From NCBI GenBank assembly GCA_051745835.1, contig JBNJEL010000009.1:1-30478 (forward strand): a stretch of 30,478 nucleotides of DNA, given 5' to 3'. Under the pieces are notes generated by a model. The model worked only from the letters and a program-made list of their open reading frames with translations. It did not search any database and was not told the origin of the DNA. Shown here piece after piece: positions 1 to 7,691 of the stretch (its first letter is position 1; every line of letters begins with the position of its first letter). Made by a program: the position numbers and the translations under genes. The DNA is from JBNJEL01 sp051745835 (GTDB lineage: Bacteria; Bacillota; Halanaerobiia; Halobacteroidales; Acetohalobiaceae).

Positions 1-939
1 CAAGCAAGAAATAAGCCCCAGAATAAGATTGAGCAATATAGTGAGATTGCTTTAGAACATGCTAAGACGGTGCTTAAGTTGAATATTCAAAAGAAGATTT
101 CCAACCATCAGATAGAGTCGCGCTATCGTGATGAGTTTGTTCAGGACTTAATCTTTAATAATATTAATTCGTTACAGGAGGTTATTGAACGGGCTAAATT
201 ATATCAGTGGAGTTTTAAAGAACAGATGATGGCAGTAGTTGTTGATATTGATAACTTTAAAGAGCAGTATCTTAAGAATCAATTTACTAACTCGACTCAG
301 ACCTTAAATGATATTAGACATCAGATCTTTTTAAAGAGTAAAAAGCTAATTAAAGAATACTTTAGTCAGGTGATCTATACTAATTTTAGTGATAATATCG
401 TCTTTATTATTCAATCCAATCAATCCCCAGCGGAGCTTAACTCGCTTGTAGAGGAAGTGGCGACTAAGATTAGAAAGGTGGTCAAAGAAGAAGTTCGATT
501 TAGTGTCACTATTGGCTTGGGTCGGATTAAGTCCTCGGTGTTAGAACTGCACGCTAGTTATCAAGAGGCTAAGGAGGCAGTTAAGTTAGGTAGAATTATT
601 TATCAAGATAATCAGACCATTTCTTATAATAGTCTCGGTGCCTATAAGTTATTAGCGCCTATCTATCGCTCGGAAAATGCCGAGGAGTTTGCTGATACTT
701 ATCTAGGTAATCTAATTGAGTATGATCGGGAGCATAATACTGAGCTATTAGAGGTATTAACGACATTAGTTAATAATGATTGGAACTTAAAAGCAACCTC
801 CGAGGACTTATTTATTCACTATAATACGATGAAGTATAAATTTAAACAGCTTAGTGAGATACTAAACTTAGATTTAAAGGATTCAGAGCAGAAACTAAAT
901 GTCGCTTTATCGCTTAAAATCTTACAGATGGCTGACTAA
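1..939 (+). CDS. PucR/CdaR-type transcriptional regulator, 5'-truncated by window start
   Basis: The reading frame is open from base 1, so the gene begins upstream; a GTG at 70 is an internal codon, not a convincing start (no ribosome site before it). The visible 312 residues look like the end of a sensor (GAF-like) domain with a typical 'EIALEHA' helix, then a CdaR-type degenerate GGDEF region (about bases 220-620, with 'VTIGLGR' and 'SYQEAKEAVKLGR'), then the PucR C-terminal helix-turn-helix (about 770-880, with 'LFIHYNTMKYKFKQL', the family's H-x-NT-x-K/R-Y-R/K signature). Family members sense small metabolites (purine breakdown products, sugar diacids, amino acids) and activate adjacent catabolic genes. 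The next gene on the same strand is a cyclic amidohydrolase, so control of the 1083-4887 module is a reasonable inference. The effector cannot be told because the N-terminus is missing. Confidence 0.85.
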   Translation, partial: QARNKPQNKIEQYSEIALEHAKTVLKLNIQKKISNHQIESRYRDEFVQDLIFNNINSLQEVIERAKLYQWSFKEQMMAVVVDIDNFKEQYLKNQFTNSTQTLNDIRHQIFLKSKKLIKEYFSQVIYTNFSDNIVFIIQSNQSPAELNSLVEEVATKIRKVVKEEVRFSVTIGLGRIKSSVLELHASYQEAKEAVKLGRIIYQDNQTISYNSLGAYKLLAPIYRSENAEEFADTYLGNLIEYDREHNTELLEVLTTLVNNDWNLKATSEDLFIHYNTMKYKFKQLSEILNLDLKDSEQKLNVALSLKILQMAD

Positions 940-1082
940 TTACTTCTCTTCCTCATCAAATTATACTATAGGGACAACTTTTGGCTTTATTTTTGTGCTT
1001 AGAGGATATATCAAAGCCCATAATTATATGATAGAATTTTAACATAGAAAAGATTCTGAAAATTATCGAGGGGGGAGATAGC

Positions 1083-2432
1083 ATGTACAATACGGAAGTA
1101 GGAGGCTTACCAGATACTTTAGCCTCTGTTAAGGAAGGGAAATTATTTGATCCAATTGGTAACAAAGAATTAACAGGACGGACTATTTTTAAAGGTGGAA
1201 CAGTTGTTGATCCTAAACATGATCTCAAAGCAGTTAAGGATATTGCAGTAGCAGGTGAAGAGATTGTAGCAGTCGAGGATAGCATTGAAGCCCAAGCCGG
1301 TGATAAGGTAATTGACTGTACAGGACTATTGGTAGTACCGGGATTAGTCGATATACATCTTCATTTAGGAGATTTATTTGAAGTTAGCACAGCACCGATT
1401 CAAGGAGCAGTGGCAGATGGAGTAACAATGGGCTTATCTCCAGGAGCAGGTAATACATTTATGGCACCATCACTCTTAGGAGCAGAAATAGATCGGGGCT
1501 TACCTTTAAACTTAGGTCTCTATTTAGGAGCACCTAATGTCTTAGGAACGATGTTAAGTACTGAAGAGATAATTAAGCTATTTAAAGGTGAGTTAAGTGA
1601 GGAAGCGGGCTTAAATAAGATGACTCGCAATCGGATTACTTACTTAACAGCACCATTAACAGTAGGAATTAAAGATCATATGGGACACTTTATTATGTCT
1701 GATGATGATATTAAAGAGACTTTTGAGATTACATCTAAGTCAGATTTATTATTTATGTCTCATACTCAAGACCCGGCTCATGCTGAGAGATTAGCTCAGC
1801 TATCTAATGGTAGTCCACTTCATTTAGGTCATACGACAGCAGCCGGCTGTGGTAGTCATGATGATCCGGTATCAGGAATGAAGAGAATGATTGATCTCTG
1901 TCAAGAAGATCATATTACAGGAGAATTTGTAACTACTATGTTACGTTCTGGCTTAGGTAGTAGAGAGGGATTACAGATGACAAGAGAGTCCCAACAGTTA
2001 GCTTATCAGGCTCTCGAAGATGGCACAGTAGATATCTTAATCTCTGATGGTCAAAATGATGCGACAATGAAAGGTTTTGGCGATACTCGCGATAATATTC
2101 CTGCTTTGATGGAATTAGCAGAGAAAGGCATCTTATCATTATCTGATTCGATTGCTACAATGACATCTAATCCAGCTAGATTAATGTCTGAAAGAACTAA
2201 TAATGACTGGTGGACTGAAAAAGTTGGAAACTTAGGTGTAGGAGCTTTGGCTAATATTACAGTTATTGATCAGGTAGATAAGTTAGCTACTTATACAATG
2301 GTTAATGGTCAGTTAGTCGGTTTTGAAAATCGAACCGTCAGAAGAGGTAATGGAGCAGGCGGTTGGATTAGTAAGTTTGGTAAGGTTGAACGCATGGGAG
2401 TAGGAGATTTAGTTACCTTCTCTTATCTATAA
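1083..2432 (+). CDS. Cyclic amidohydrolase (dihydroorotase/hydantoinase-like), substrate unknown
   Basis: 449 residues; ATG preceded by a strong GAGGGGGGAG ribosome site. It shows the amidohydrolase-superfamily layout: a small N-terminal beta part ending in 'VVPGLVDIHLHLG' with the metal pair H92/H94, then K197 in 'VGIKDHMG' (candidate carboxylated bridging lysine), H227 in 'SHTQDPAHAERL', H250 in 'LGHTTAAG' and D322 in 'SDGQND'. This set resembles the binuclear subtype of dihydroorotase, dihydropyrimidinase and allantoinase, which open cyclic amides or ureides. The roughly 40 residues before the usual start (residues 1-32) are extra. It is followed after 31 bases by an M20 peptidase and then a membrane protein, a pairing that recalls hydantoinase plus N-carbamoylase with a transporter. 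The substrate is not evident. An N-acyl-amino-acid deacylase or a dihydroorotase-like protein of another pathway is possible; pyrimidine synthesis is unlikely because no pyr genes are nearby. Confidence 0.8.
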   Translation: MYNTEVGGLPDTLASVKEGKLFDPIGNKELTGRTIFKGGTVVDPKHDLKAVKDIAVAGEEIVAVEDSIEAQAGDKVIDCTGLLVVPGLVDIHLHLGDLFEVSTAPIQGAVADGVTMGLSPGAGNTFMAPSLLGAEIDRGLPLNLGLYLGAPNVLGTMLSTEEIIKLFKGELSEEAGLNKMTRNRITYLTAPLTVGIKDHMGHFIMSDDDIKETFEITSKSDLLFMSHTQDPAHAERLAQLSNGSPLHLGHTTAAGCGSHDDPVSGMKRMIDLCQEDHITGEFVTTMLRSGLGSREGLQMTRESQQLAYQALEDGTVDILISDGQNDATMKGFGDTRDNIPALMELAEKGILSLSDSIATMTSNPARLMSERTNNDWWTEKVGNLGVGALANITVIDQVDKLATYTMVNGQLVGFENRTVRRGNGAGGWISKFGKVERMGVGDLVTFSYL

Positions 2433-2463
2433 GGTTTAAATTTAAAGGTAGGTGTTATTTGAT

Positions 2464-3621
2464 ATGGATATAGAGCAGTTTGTGACAGTAAAAGATTCAG
2501 AAGAGATATTAAGAAAATTAATTAAAGTAAATACTACTAATCCTACTGGCAATGAGATGGATCTAGTTAAGGTGATCTTATCATTATTTCCGCAGGATAA
2601 TTTAGATTATGAAATTATTGACCACGGAAATAATCGCGGTTCTTTAATGATTAAAGTAGCAGGAGCTGATAGCAGTAAGTCATTAGCTTTCGTGGGACAT
2701 ATTGATACTGTTCCTGTCAGTAAAGAGTCTGATTGGGAGTATCCTCCGCTAGCTGGTAAAGTAGAGGATGGCTATATGTATGGTCGCGGAACAGCCGATA
2801 TGAAGGGCGGAGTAACCGCTATGATTCTAACAGCCCTCTATTTTATCAAGACAGGAACTCAGCCAGCTATTGATCTTAAGTTCTGTTTTACAGCCGATGA
2901 AGAGGTAGATGGAATGGGGGTTGTAGCTTTAAAAGAGGCAGGTTACTTAGATGATACAGTAGAGATATTTATCTGTGAGCCTTCCGCTGAAAAGCTTGGT
3001 TTGGCTGAAAAAGGAGCACTTTGGTTAGAGATTTCTGCGACTGGAAAAGCAGCTCATGCTTCAATGCCTGACTGTGGAGTTAATGCTATTGATTATTTGC
3101 AGGACTATATTAGGCAGTTTAAGAAACAGGTTGACTTAAAGAGTAAGGATCCACTCTTAGGTCAGACGACGATGACAGTAACTACAATGCAAGGTGGCGT
3201 TAAGACCAATATTATTCCTGTGGAGGCTAATGCTACTTTAGATATTAGAACAATAGTCGGATGTAGTCATGACCAGTTATTGGCTACAGCTGATAAACTG
3301 GCTAAGCAGATGATGAGAGAAGAAGATGGGCTATCGCTTGAAGTTAAGGTTAAGAATAATAGGCCAGCAGTAGGTACAGATAAAGATGAAGCGATGGTTA
3401 AAAATTTACAGGCAGTCGTGACTGATTTAGACTATACTAATCAGCTAAAAGGTCTCTATTTCTATACTGATGCTTCCCAGTTAATTCCTGATTTGCAGGT
3501 TCCATTTGTTATCTTAGGACCGGGTGCTGATGCAATGGCTCATCAGAAGAATGAACGTATAGAGTTAGCTTCAATTGTGCGAGTTACTAAGATATATCTT
3601 AATTATATTACTAACTATTAA
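2464..3621 (+). CDS. M20-family metallopeptidase / deacylase (ArgE/DapE/carboxypeptidase type)
   Basis: I start at ATG 2464 (385 residues): AGGTG at 2450-2454 gives 9 bases of spacing, whereas the in-frame GTG at 2452 lies inside that site. M20 metal ligands are all present: H79 and D81 in 'VGHIDTVPVS', D112 in 'GRGTADMKGG', the catalytic pair E146/E147 in 'ADEEVDG', E172 in 'CEPSAE' and a C-terminal His in 'GADAMAHQKNE'. The lid (dimerisation) domain begins near 'GKAAHASMPDCGVNAID'. M20 enzymes remove acyl, carbamoyl or amino-acid groups from amide nitrogens using two zinc or cobalt ions in the cytoplasm. It sits between an amidohydrolase and a permease, so a second hydrolytic step on the ring-opened product is inferred. 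Assignment as dapE or argE is not supported: no lysine or arginine genes are adjacent. Confidence 0.85.
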   Translation: MDIEQFVTVKDSEEILRKLIKVNTTNPTGNEMDLVKVILSLFPQDNLDYEIIDHGNNRGSLMIKVAGADSSKSLAFVGHIDTVPVSKESDWEYPPLAGKVEDGYMYGRGTADMKGGVTAMILTALYFIKTGTQPAIDLKFCFTADEEVDGMGVVALKEAGYLDDTVEIFICEPSAEKLGLAEKGALWLEISATGKAAHASMPDCGVNAIDYLQDYIRQFKKQVDLKSKDPLLGQTTMTVTTMQGGVKTNIIPVEANATLDIRTIVGCSHDQLLATADKLAKQMMREEDGLSLEVKVKNNRPAVGTDKDEAMVKNLQAVVTDLDYTNQLKGLYFYTDASQLIPDLQVPFVILGPGADAMAHQKNERIELASIVRVTKIYLNYITNY

Positions 3622-3645
3622 CTAGACGATAAAGGAGGAGTTACA

Positions 3646-4887
3646 ATGGCTGACAGTAAGGTAGTTAAAGAGAATTTAGATGTGGAATCTGAGTCTAAAT
3701 TCTTTGTACAGCCAACCGGTTCTATTGTAGGTTTATTATCTACTTTAGGCTTGGGATTTATAATTTATTTTTTACTGAACAATATTAGAAATGTAAGTCA
3801 GTGGCTTAGTTATAATGAGATTGTAGCTAAGGCTGGCGATAATATTGGCTATAAATTTATCTGGTTTCTAATGAACTTTACAGAAGCAGAGTTCTATGCT
3901 GGAGTTTTAGCTTCATTAGGTATAATCATAGGTGGCTTTATAGCGTGGCGTTTAGATGTTAAGCGTTCTAAGTGGGCTGGATTTAATGTTTCTTATGGGA
4001 CAAACCTCTGGCCGTGGGTCTTTGGTTCACAGCTTATTTCGCTATTTATTGCTATCTTTGTTCTTAACTTTACTCGTTATTTTAGTGGTGGAGACTATAC
4101 TTGGTTACCTACATTTATTTCAGTAGTAGGTGTTCCACCAGCAGTAATGTTGATCTACGGACCGAGTATTAGAGCATTATTGACCGGTTCTACTTTAGGT
4201 GGAATTCTATCATTCCCGATTGCATTCTGGTTAATGAATAATATTCTACCGATTTTAGAAGTGCCGGGAGTAGTAGCTAATGTCTTTACGATGGCGATTA
4301 CAGGAGTTATTGTTTTAGAGGTCTGTAGAGTATTACCGTGGCTGGAGCAAAAAGAGCTTAACTTAATTAAGTCAGATCAGCCTAAATTATCGGCAGATGA
4401 GAAGTTAGAGCAGATGTCTAAGCCCACTTGGTTTATTAGACGCGTATTAGCTGACTTTTCTGAAGCTCAATTTTATGGTAATGAGATTGCAGGAGGTTTT
4501 ATACTCTTAGGAGTAAGTTTAGATTGGATACTCAATACAGGACATGCTGCTTATGGCTCAGGTGCTATTCCAGCTATTATCTTATCTCAATTTATAGGAG
4601 CAGCGGTAGGGGTTTATCTCTACTTTAATAAGTATGTGGAAGATGGTTGGTATGCTACCTATGTGCCGGTTGTTAGTGTAGGGCCAGGCTGTGTACTAAT
4701 GTTTGGTGCTTCAATTCCGGTAGCAGTCTTTGCTGGAGTATTAGGTGGTATCTTAGGCGGACCAGTTGCTGAGTATTTAGCAGTTAAACTGCCTGAAGAG
4801 TTACACCCTACAATTGCTAATGTTACTTCAATGGGTATTTGTACTATAGTTGTATCAGTTGTAATGAAGGCACTCCCTTGGTTTTAA
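3646..4887 (+). CDS. Multi-pass membrane protein with internal duplication, probable permease
   Basis: 413 residues; ATG with AAAGGAGGAG a few bases upstream. I do not recognise the family. About 25 polar residues precede a first membrane helix (about 26-45); at least nine more hydrophobic stretches follow. The protein is clearly two diverged copies. 'NFTEAEFYAG' (77-86) matches 'DFSEAQFYGN' (270-279); 'TFISVVGVPPAVMLIYG' matches 'YVPVVSVGPGCVLMFG'; 'VANVFTMAITGVIVLEV' ending in 'LPWLE' matches 'IANVTSMGICTIVVSVV' ending in 'LPWF' at the C-terminus. A soluble loop (about 234-265) joins the halves. Internal repeats of this kind are typical of secondary transporters and some channels. The position downstream of two hydrolases and followed at once by a terminator suggests it imports their substrate, which is inference. 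No ATP-binding domain or signal peptidase site is visible. Confidence 0.75.
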   Translation: MADSKVVKENLDVESESKFFVQPTGSIVGLLSTLGLGFIIYFLLNNIRNVSQWLSYNEIVAKAGDNIGYKFIWFLMNFTEAEFYAGVLASLGIIIGGFIAWRLDVKRSKWAGFNVSYGTNLWPWVFGSQLISLFIAIFVLNFTRYFSGGDYTWLPTFISVVGVPPAVMLIYGPSIRALLTGSTLGGILSFPIAFWLMNNILPILEVPGVVANVFTMAITGVIVLEVCRVLPWLEQKELNLIKSDQPKLSADEKLEQMSKPTWFIRRVLADFSEAQFYGNEIAGGFILLGVSLDWILNTGHAAYGSGAIPAIILSQFIGAAVGVYLYFNKYVEDGWYATYVPVVSVGPGCVLMFGASIPVAVFAGVLGGILGGPVAEYLAVKLPEELHPTIANVTSMGICTIVVSVVMKALPWF

Positions 4888-4905
4888 TTATATATAGATT
4901 CTCTT

Positions 4906-4941
4906 AAAAAAGAGCATTCCAGTTAGGGATGTTCTTTTTGT
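4906..4941 (+). terminator. Rho-independent terminator after the amidohydrolase module
   Basis: A 14-pair stem (5' arm 4907-4920, 3' arm from 4926) closes a five-base AGTTA loop; two of the pairs are G-T, and the 3' arm runs into a T tract at 4934-4938. The A-rich 5' arm would also let it act in the reverse direction. It separates the amidohydrolase/peptidase/permease genes from rph. Confidence 0.85.
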
Positions 4942-4986
4942 TTAAAGGGCTTTTTTGCTTGAAATAAAGGGAAAAGTTAATAATTA

Positions 4987-5015
4987 TTGAAGTACTACAA
5001 AGAATACACTATAGT
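4987..5015 (+). promoter_or_regulatory. Sigma-A-type promoter for rph-rdgB-yfcE
   Basis: TTGAAG (4987-4992) and TATAGT (5010-5015) are separated by exactly 17 bases. It lies just after the terminator and about 55 bases before the rph start, giving a short leader. No operator is recognised. Confidence 0.6.
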
Positions 5016-5068
5016 AGATACTTAACAATTTAAGCCATTATATACTTTATAGAAGGGAGTAATTAAGT

Positions 5069-5830
5069 ATGTCACGAGTTGATGGAAGAGCTAAAGACGA
5101 ATTACGACAAGTACAGATTACACGAAACTTTACTAAGTATGCGGAAGGATCAGTTTTAATTGCAACGGGGGATACTAAGGTTATCTGTAATGCCTCAGTT
5201 GAGGAGAGTGTACCTTACTTCTTGCGTGATCAAGGTCAAGGCTGGGTCACAGGTGAGTATGATATGTTACCTCGCGCTACAGAGAGTAGAAATATTAGGG
5301 CGGCGGCTAAAGGTAAGATTAGTGGACGAACTAAGGAGATTCAGCGTTTAATCGGTAGAGCAATGCGTTCTGTCGTAGATTTAGATAAATTAGGAGAACG
5401 TACGATCTGGTTAGATTGTGATGTAATTCAAGCTGACGGCGGTACAAGAACTGCTTCAATTACTGGTGCTTTTATAGCTTTAGTAGATGCACTAGCTTAC
5501 TTATTAGAAGAGGATAAGATTGATCAGATGCCACTTACATCTTGGTTGGCAGCAACAAGTGTCGGAATTGTAGATGATGAGCTATTATTAGATCTCTGTT
5601 ATGCTGAAGACTCTACAGCTCAGGTTGATTTAAACTTAGTCATGACTGGTGAGGGTGAGATTATTGAGATTCAAGGAACAGGAGAAGATAATCCCTTTAC
5701 TCGTCAAGAGCTAGATCAATTAGTAGAGTTAGGTACTAACGGTATCCAAGAGTTAATTAAATTTCAAAAAGAAACATTAGGAGCTAAAGCAGAACTTTTG
5801 GAACGTAGTCAGGAGGCAGATAATGAATAA
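5069..5830 (+). CDS. rph: Ribonuclease PH
   Basis: 253 residues, the usual length for RNase PH, a phosphorolytic 3'-5' exoribonuclease that trims tRNA 3' ends, forming a hexameric ring in the cytoplasm. The protein opens with 'SRVDGRAKDELR', continues with 'GDTKVICNASVEE', and has 'GWVTGEYDMLPRAT', 'GRTKEIQRLIGRAMRS' and 'DCDVIQADGGTRTASITGA', all hallmarks of the family and including the phosphate-binding region. ATG follows AGAAGGGAG. Its stop overlaps the rdgB start by 8 bases, so the two are probably translationally coupled. The rph-rdgB-phosphodiesterase order followed by tRNA genes and tig resembles the arrangement known in Bacillus. Confidence 0.97.
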   Translation: MSRVDGRAKDELRQVQITRNFTKYAEGSVLIATGDTKVICNASVEESVPYFLRDQGQGWVTGEYDMLPRATESRNIRAAAKGKISGRTKEIQRLIGRAMRSVVDLDKLGERTIWLDCDVIQADGGTRTASITGAFIALVDALAYLLEEDKIDQMPLTSWLAATSVGIVDDELLLDLCYAEDSTAQVDLNLVMTGEGEIIEIQGTGEDNPFTRQELDQLVELGTNGIQELIKFQKETLGAKAELLERSQEADNE

Positions 5831-6422
5831 GTTATTCTTAGCCACCGGTAATCGCGGTAAGATTAAAGAGTTTAAGAAGTTACTCGCTGATTTGGATGTA
5901 GAGATTAAGACAACTTTTGACTATAATAATGTACCTGAAGTCATAGAGGATGGTCAGACATTACGAGCTAATGCGCTAAAAAAAGCACGCCAGTTAGCAG
6001 AGTTTAGCAAAATGTTAACTATTGCTGATGATACAGGGCTATTAGTTGATGCTTTAGATGGTAAACCGGGCGTTTACTCCGCTCGGTATGCTGGTGAAGA
6101 TGTAACTTATGAGGAGAATAATAAGAAGTTACTCCAGGAGCTAAGTGGAGTGGAAGCTGAGGGACGTACAGCTCGCTTTAAGACAGTGATTGCTTTAGTT
6201 AGTCCGCAAGGTAAAGAAGAGGTTGTCACTGGCTGTTGTGAAGGAGTAATTAGTTCTAAACTGCGTGGTGAGCGAGGGTTTGGTTATGATCCTTTATTTA
6301 TTCCAGAAGGTTATGACCGTACTTTTGCCGAGTTAAGTGCAGAGACTAAGAATCAGATTAGTCACCGCGCTAAAGCATTAACCAAACTTAAAAAAGTCTT
6401 AAGTAGAGATTGGGTGAGTTAG
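5823..6422 (+). CDS. rdgB: XTP/dITP diphosphatase (non-canonical purine NTP pyrophosphatase, HAM1 family)
   Basis: 199 residues, full length. It hydrolyses XTP, ITP and dITP to monophosphates, keeping deaminated purines out of nucleic acids. The N-terminal 'ATGNRGKIKEF' is the nucleotide-binding signature; 'IADDTGLLVDAL' carries the catalytic/metal Asp pair, and 'PGVYSARYAG', 'GERGFGYDPLF' and 'SHRAKAL' complete the family pattern. It starts inside the end of rph and ends 2 bases before the next gene, so all three belong to one operon. Confidence 0.97.
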   Translation: MNKLFLATGNRGKIKEFKKLLADLDVEIKTTFDYNNVPEVIEDGQTLRANALKKARQLAEFSKMLTIADDTGLLVDALDGKPGVYSARYAGEDVTYEENNKKLLQELSGVEAEGRTARFKTVIALVSPQGKEEVVTGCCEGVISSKLRGERGFGYDPLFIPEGYDRTFAELSAETKNQISHRAKALTKLKKVLSRDWVS

Positions 6423-6424
6423 TA

Positions 6425-6895
6425 ATGAAGTTAGTAGTAATTAGCGATACTCACGGCTCTCAAGAACGAATAGAAGAGGTTATCGATCGTGAAGCTGATT
6501 TTGATTACTTAATTCATGCTGGTGATCATCTTACGGATGTCGACTTTGCAGTTGATAACCAGTCTTGGCAGGTAATAACAGTTAAAGGTAACTGTGATCG
6601 CGGGCTAACAGGCGAAGTAGAAAAACTATTTACAGTTAACGGTAAGCAGATCTTATTAACTCATGGCCATAAGTATGCCCTTAAGCAGGGATTAACTCGA
6701 CTATCTTATCGAGTAGCAGAGGTGGAAGCAGATATTGTCATTTTCGGGCATACACATATCAGTCTTAATCAAAGTGTTGATGGTCGATTATACTTCAATC
6801 CCGGCAGCTTAACCTATCCGCGGGATGACTCTGCTTCTTATGGTGTCTTAAAGATTGCTGATGGAGCGGTTGATAGTGAGATTAAATCCTTTTAA
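6425..6895 (+). CDS. Calcineurin-like metallophosphoesterase, YfcE/MJ0936 family
   Basis: ATG at 6425 is preferred (156 residues): GGGTGAG at 6412-6418 gives normal spacing, while the in-frame TTG at 6410 has no site and would overlap rdgB. Metal-binding blocks appear in order: 'ISDTHGS', 'HAGDHLTD', 'KGNCDRG', 'LLTHGHKYAL' and 'IFGHTH', followed by the family's 'YFNPGSLTYPR'. Members are small manganese- or nickel-dependent phosphodiesterases with broad activity on model substrates; the physiological target is not firmly known. It closes the rph operon. Confidence 0.93.
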   Translation: MKLVVISDTHGSQERIEEVIDREADFDYLIHAGDHLTDVDFAVDNQSWQVITVKGNCDRGLTGEVEKLFTVNGKQILLTHGHKYALKQGLTRLSYRVAEVEADIVIFGHTHISLNQSVDGRLYFNPGSLTYPRDDSASYGVLKIADGAVDSEIKSF

Positions 6896-6987
6896 TTTAA
6901 TGAGGCGTAAGTTGTAGAAAATAGTAGTTTAAACTAGTATAAGTTAGATAAATTAATTTAAAGAGATTATAGCTTGCTTTTGAATCT

Positions 6988-7016
6988 TTGACGCTGAGTA
7001 GTTTTTAGGTTATACT
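6988..7016 (+). promoter_or_regulatory. Strong sigma-A promoter of the tRNA cluster
   Basis: TTGACG (6988-6993), 17 bases, TATACT (7011-7016). Start of transcription is expected near 7023, about 40 bases before the first tRNA. Near-consensus boxes at ideal spacing fit a stable-RNA promoter. Confidence 0.8.
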
Positions 7017-7061
7017 ATTAATTGTCTTAAGTTCTGTGGTGAAGTTAAGCACTTCGATTGG

Positions 7062-7138
7062 GCGCTTGTAGCTCAGGTGGATAGAGCAATGGACTTCTAA
7101 TCCATGAGTCGGGGGTTCGAGTCCTCTCAAGCGTACCA
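7062..7138 (+). tRNA. tRNA-Arg (anticodon TCT)
   Basis: The 7-pair acceptor stem GCGCTTG/CAAGCGT has one G-T pair. Anticodon loop CTTCTAA puts TCT at 7096-7098, reading AGA/AGG. The T arm contains TTCGAGT and CCA is encoded. First gene of a five-tRNA array. Confidence 0.95.
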
Positions 7139-7156
7139 TCTGTTATGGTTTAATAT

Positions 7157-7234
7157 GGTGGGTGTAGCTCAGCTGGTTAGAGCGCAGGATTGTGGCTCCT
7201 GAGGTCGTGGGTTCGACTCCCATCACTCACCCCA
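7157..7234 (+). tRNA. tRNA-His (anticodon GTG)
   Basis: Anticodon loop TTGTGGC with GTG at 7192-7194. The gene encodes the extra 5' G (7157, position -1) opposite C73 (7231), the identity element of tRNA-His, followed by CCA. The acceptor stem GTGGGTG/CACTCAC has one G-T pair. Confidence 0.95.
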
Positions 7235-7240
7235 TTATTT

Positions 7241-7317
7241 GCGCCTGTAGCTCAACTGGATAGAGCGACAGACTTCGAATCTGTAAGTTGGGGGTTCAAG
7301 TCCTCCCGGGCGCACCA
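7241..7317 (+). tRNA. tRNA-Arg (anticodon TCG)
   Basis: Acceptor stem GCGCCTG/CGGGCGC, anticodon stem ACAGA/TCTGT, loop CTTCGAA with TCG at 7275-7277, CCA encoded. It should read CGA and CGG codons. This is the second arginine tRNA in the array, with a CGN anticodon other than the more usual ACG. Confidence 0.93.
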
Positions 7318-7325
7318 TTTATTAT

Positions 7326-7401
7326 GGGCCATTAGCTCAGCTGGAAGAGCATCGGACTTTTAATCCGAGTGTCGGAGGTTCGAATCCTCCATGGCTCACC
7401 A
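7326..7401 (+). tRNA. tRNA-Lys (anticodon TTT)
   Basis: Acceptor stem GGGCCAT/ATGGCTC, anticodon stem TCGGA/TCCGA, loop CTTTTAA with TTT at 7359-7361, T loop TTCGAAT, CCA encoded. Confidence 0.95.
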
Positions 7402-7428
7402 ATGTATTATCTGAACCCAAGTAAATAA

Positions 7429-7503
7429 GCGGGAATAGCTCAGTGGTAGAGCGTCTCGTTGCCAACGAGAAGGTCGCGGGTTCAAGTCCCGTTTCCCGCT
7501 CCA
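7429..7503 (+). tRNA. tRNA-Gly (anticodon GCC)
   Basis: Acceptor stem GCGGGAA/TTCCCGC, anticodon stem TCTCG/CGAGA, loop TTGCCAA with GCC at 7461-7463, discriminator T and encoded CCA. Last gene of the array. Confidence 0.95.
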
Positions 7504-7520
7504 TTTTTAAAGAATATTTA

Positions 7521-7566
7521 ACCTCGGAACGACATAAGTGTCGTGACCCGAGGTATTGTTTTTATG
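7521..7566 (+). terminator. Terminator of the tRNA cluster
   Basis: A two-part hairpin: outer stem ACCTCGG (7521-7527) with CCGAGGT (7548-7554), inner stem ACGACA/TGTCGT around a TAAG loop, then a T-rich run (ATTGTTTTT). The bases from 7567 to the tig start hold no gene; only the tig ribosome site is clear. Confidence 0.85.
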
Positions 7567-7691
7567 TGATTAATTAAAGTCAGAGATGCAGGAGATAGTA
7601 ACTAAGTATAGAACTAATACTCAGAGATAAATTTAAAGTAAGAGTAAATTAAGGTTTCATTACATATAATTTTTATAAGGAGGCAGTATAA

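Noticed and set aside
981..1000. Possible sigma-54 promoter before the amidohydrolase (TGGC near 982 and GC near 997)
   Set aside because: The spacing between the GG and GC elements is two bases too long, and no enhancer-binding regulator is seen.
956..1285. Open frame on the - strand over the start of the amidohydrolase gene
   Set aside because: No family features or ribosome site; it is a shadow of the strongly supported + strand gene and its leader.
5160..5351. Small + strand frame inside rph
   Set aside because: Lies wholly within RNase PH in another frame and has no ribosome site.
6925..6936. 12-base palindrome TAGTTTAAACTA between the phosphodiesterase gene and the tRNA promoter
   Set aside because: Short AT-only-rich palindrome that does not extend outward and has no second copy; likely chance.
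7665..7670. TATAAT before tig as a promoter -10 box
   Set aside because: The start would fall within the ribosome site and there is no -35 at a usable distance.
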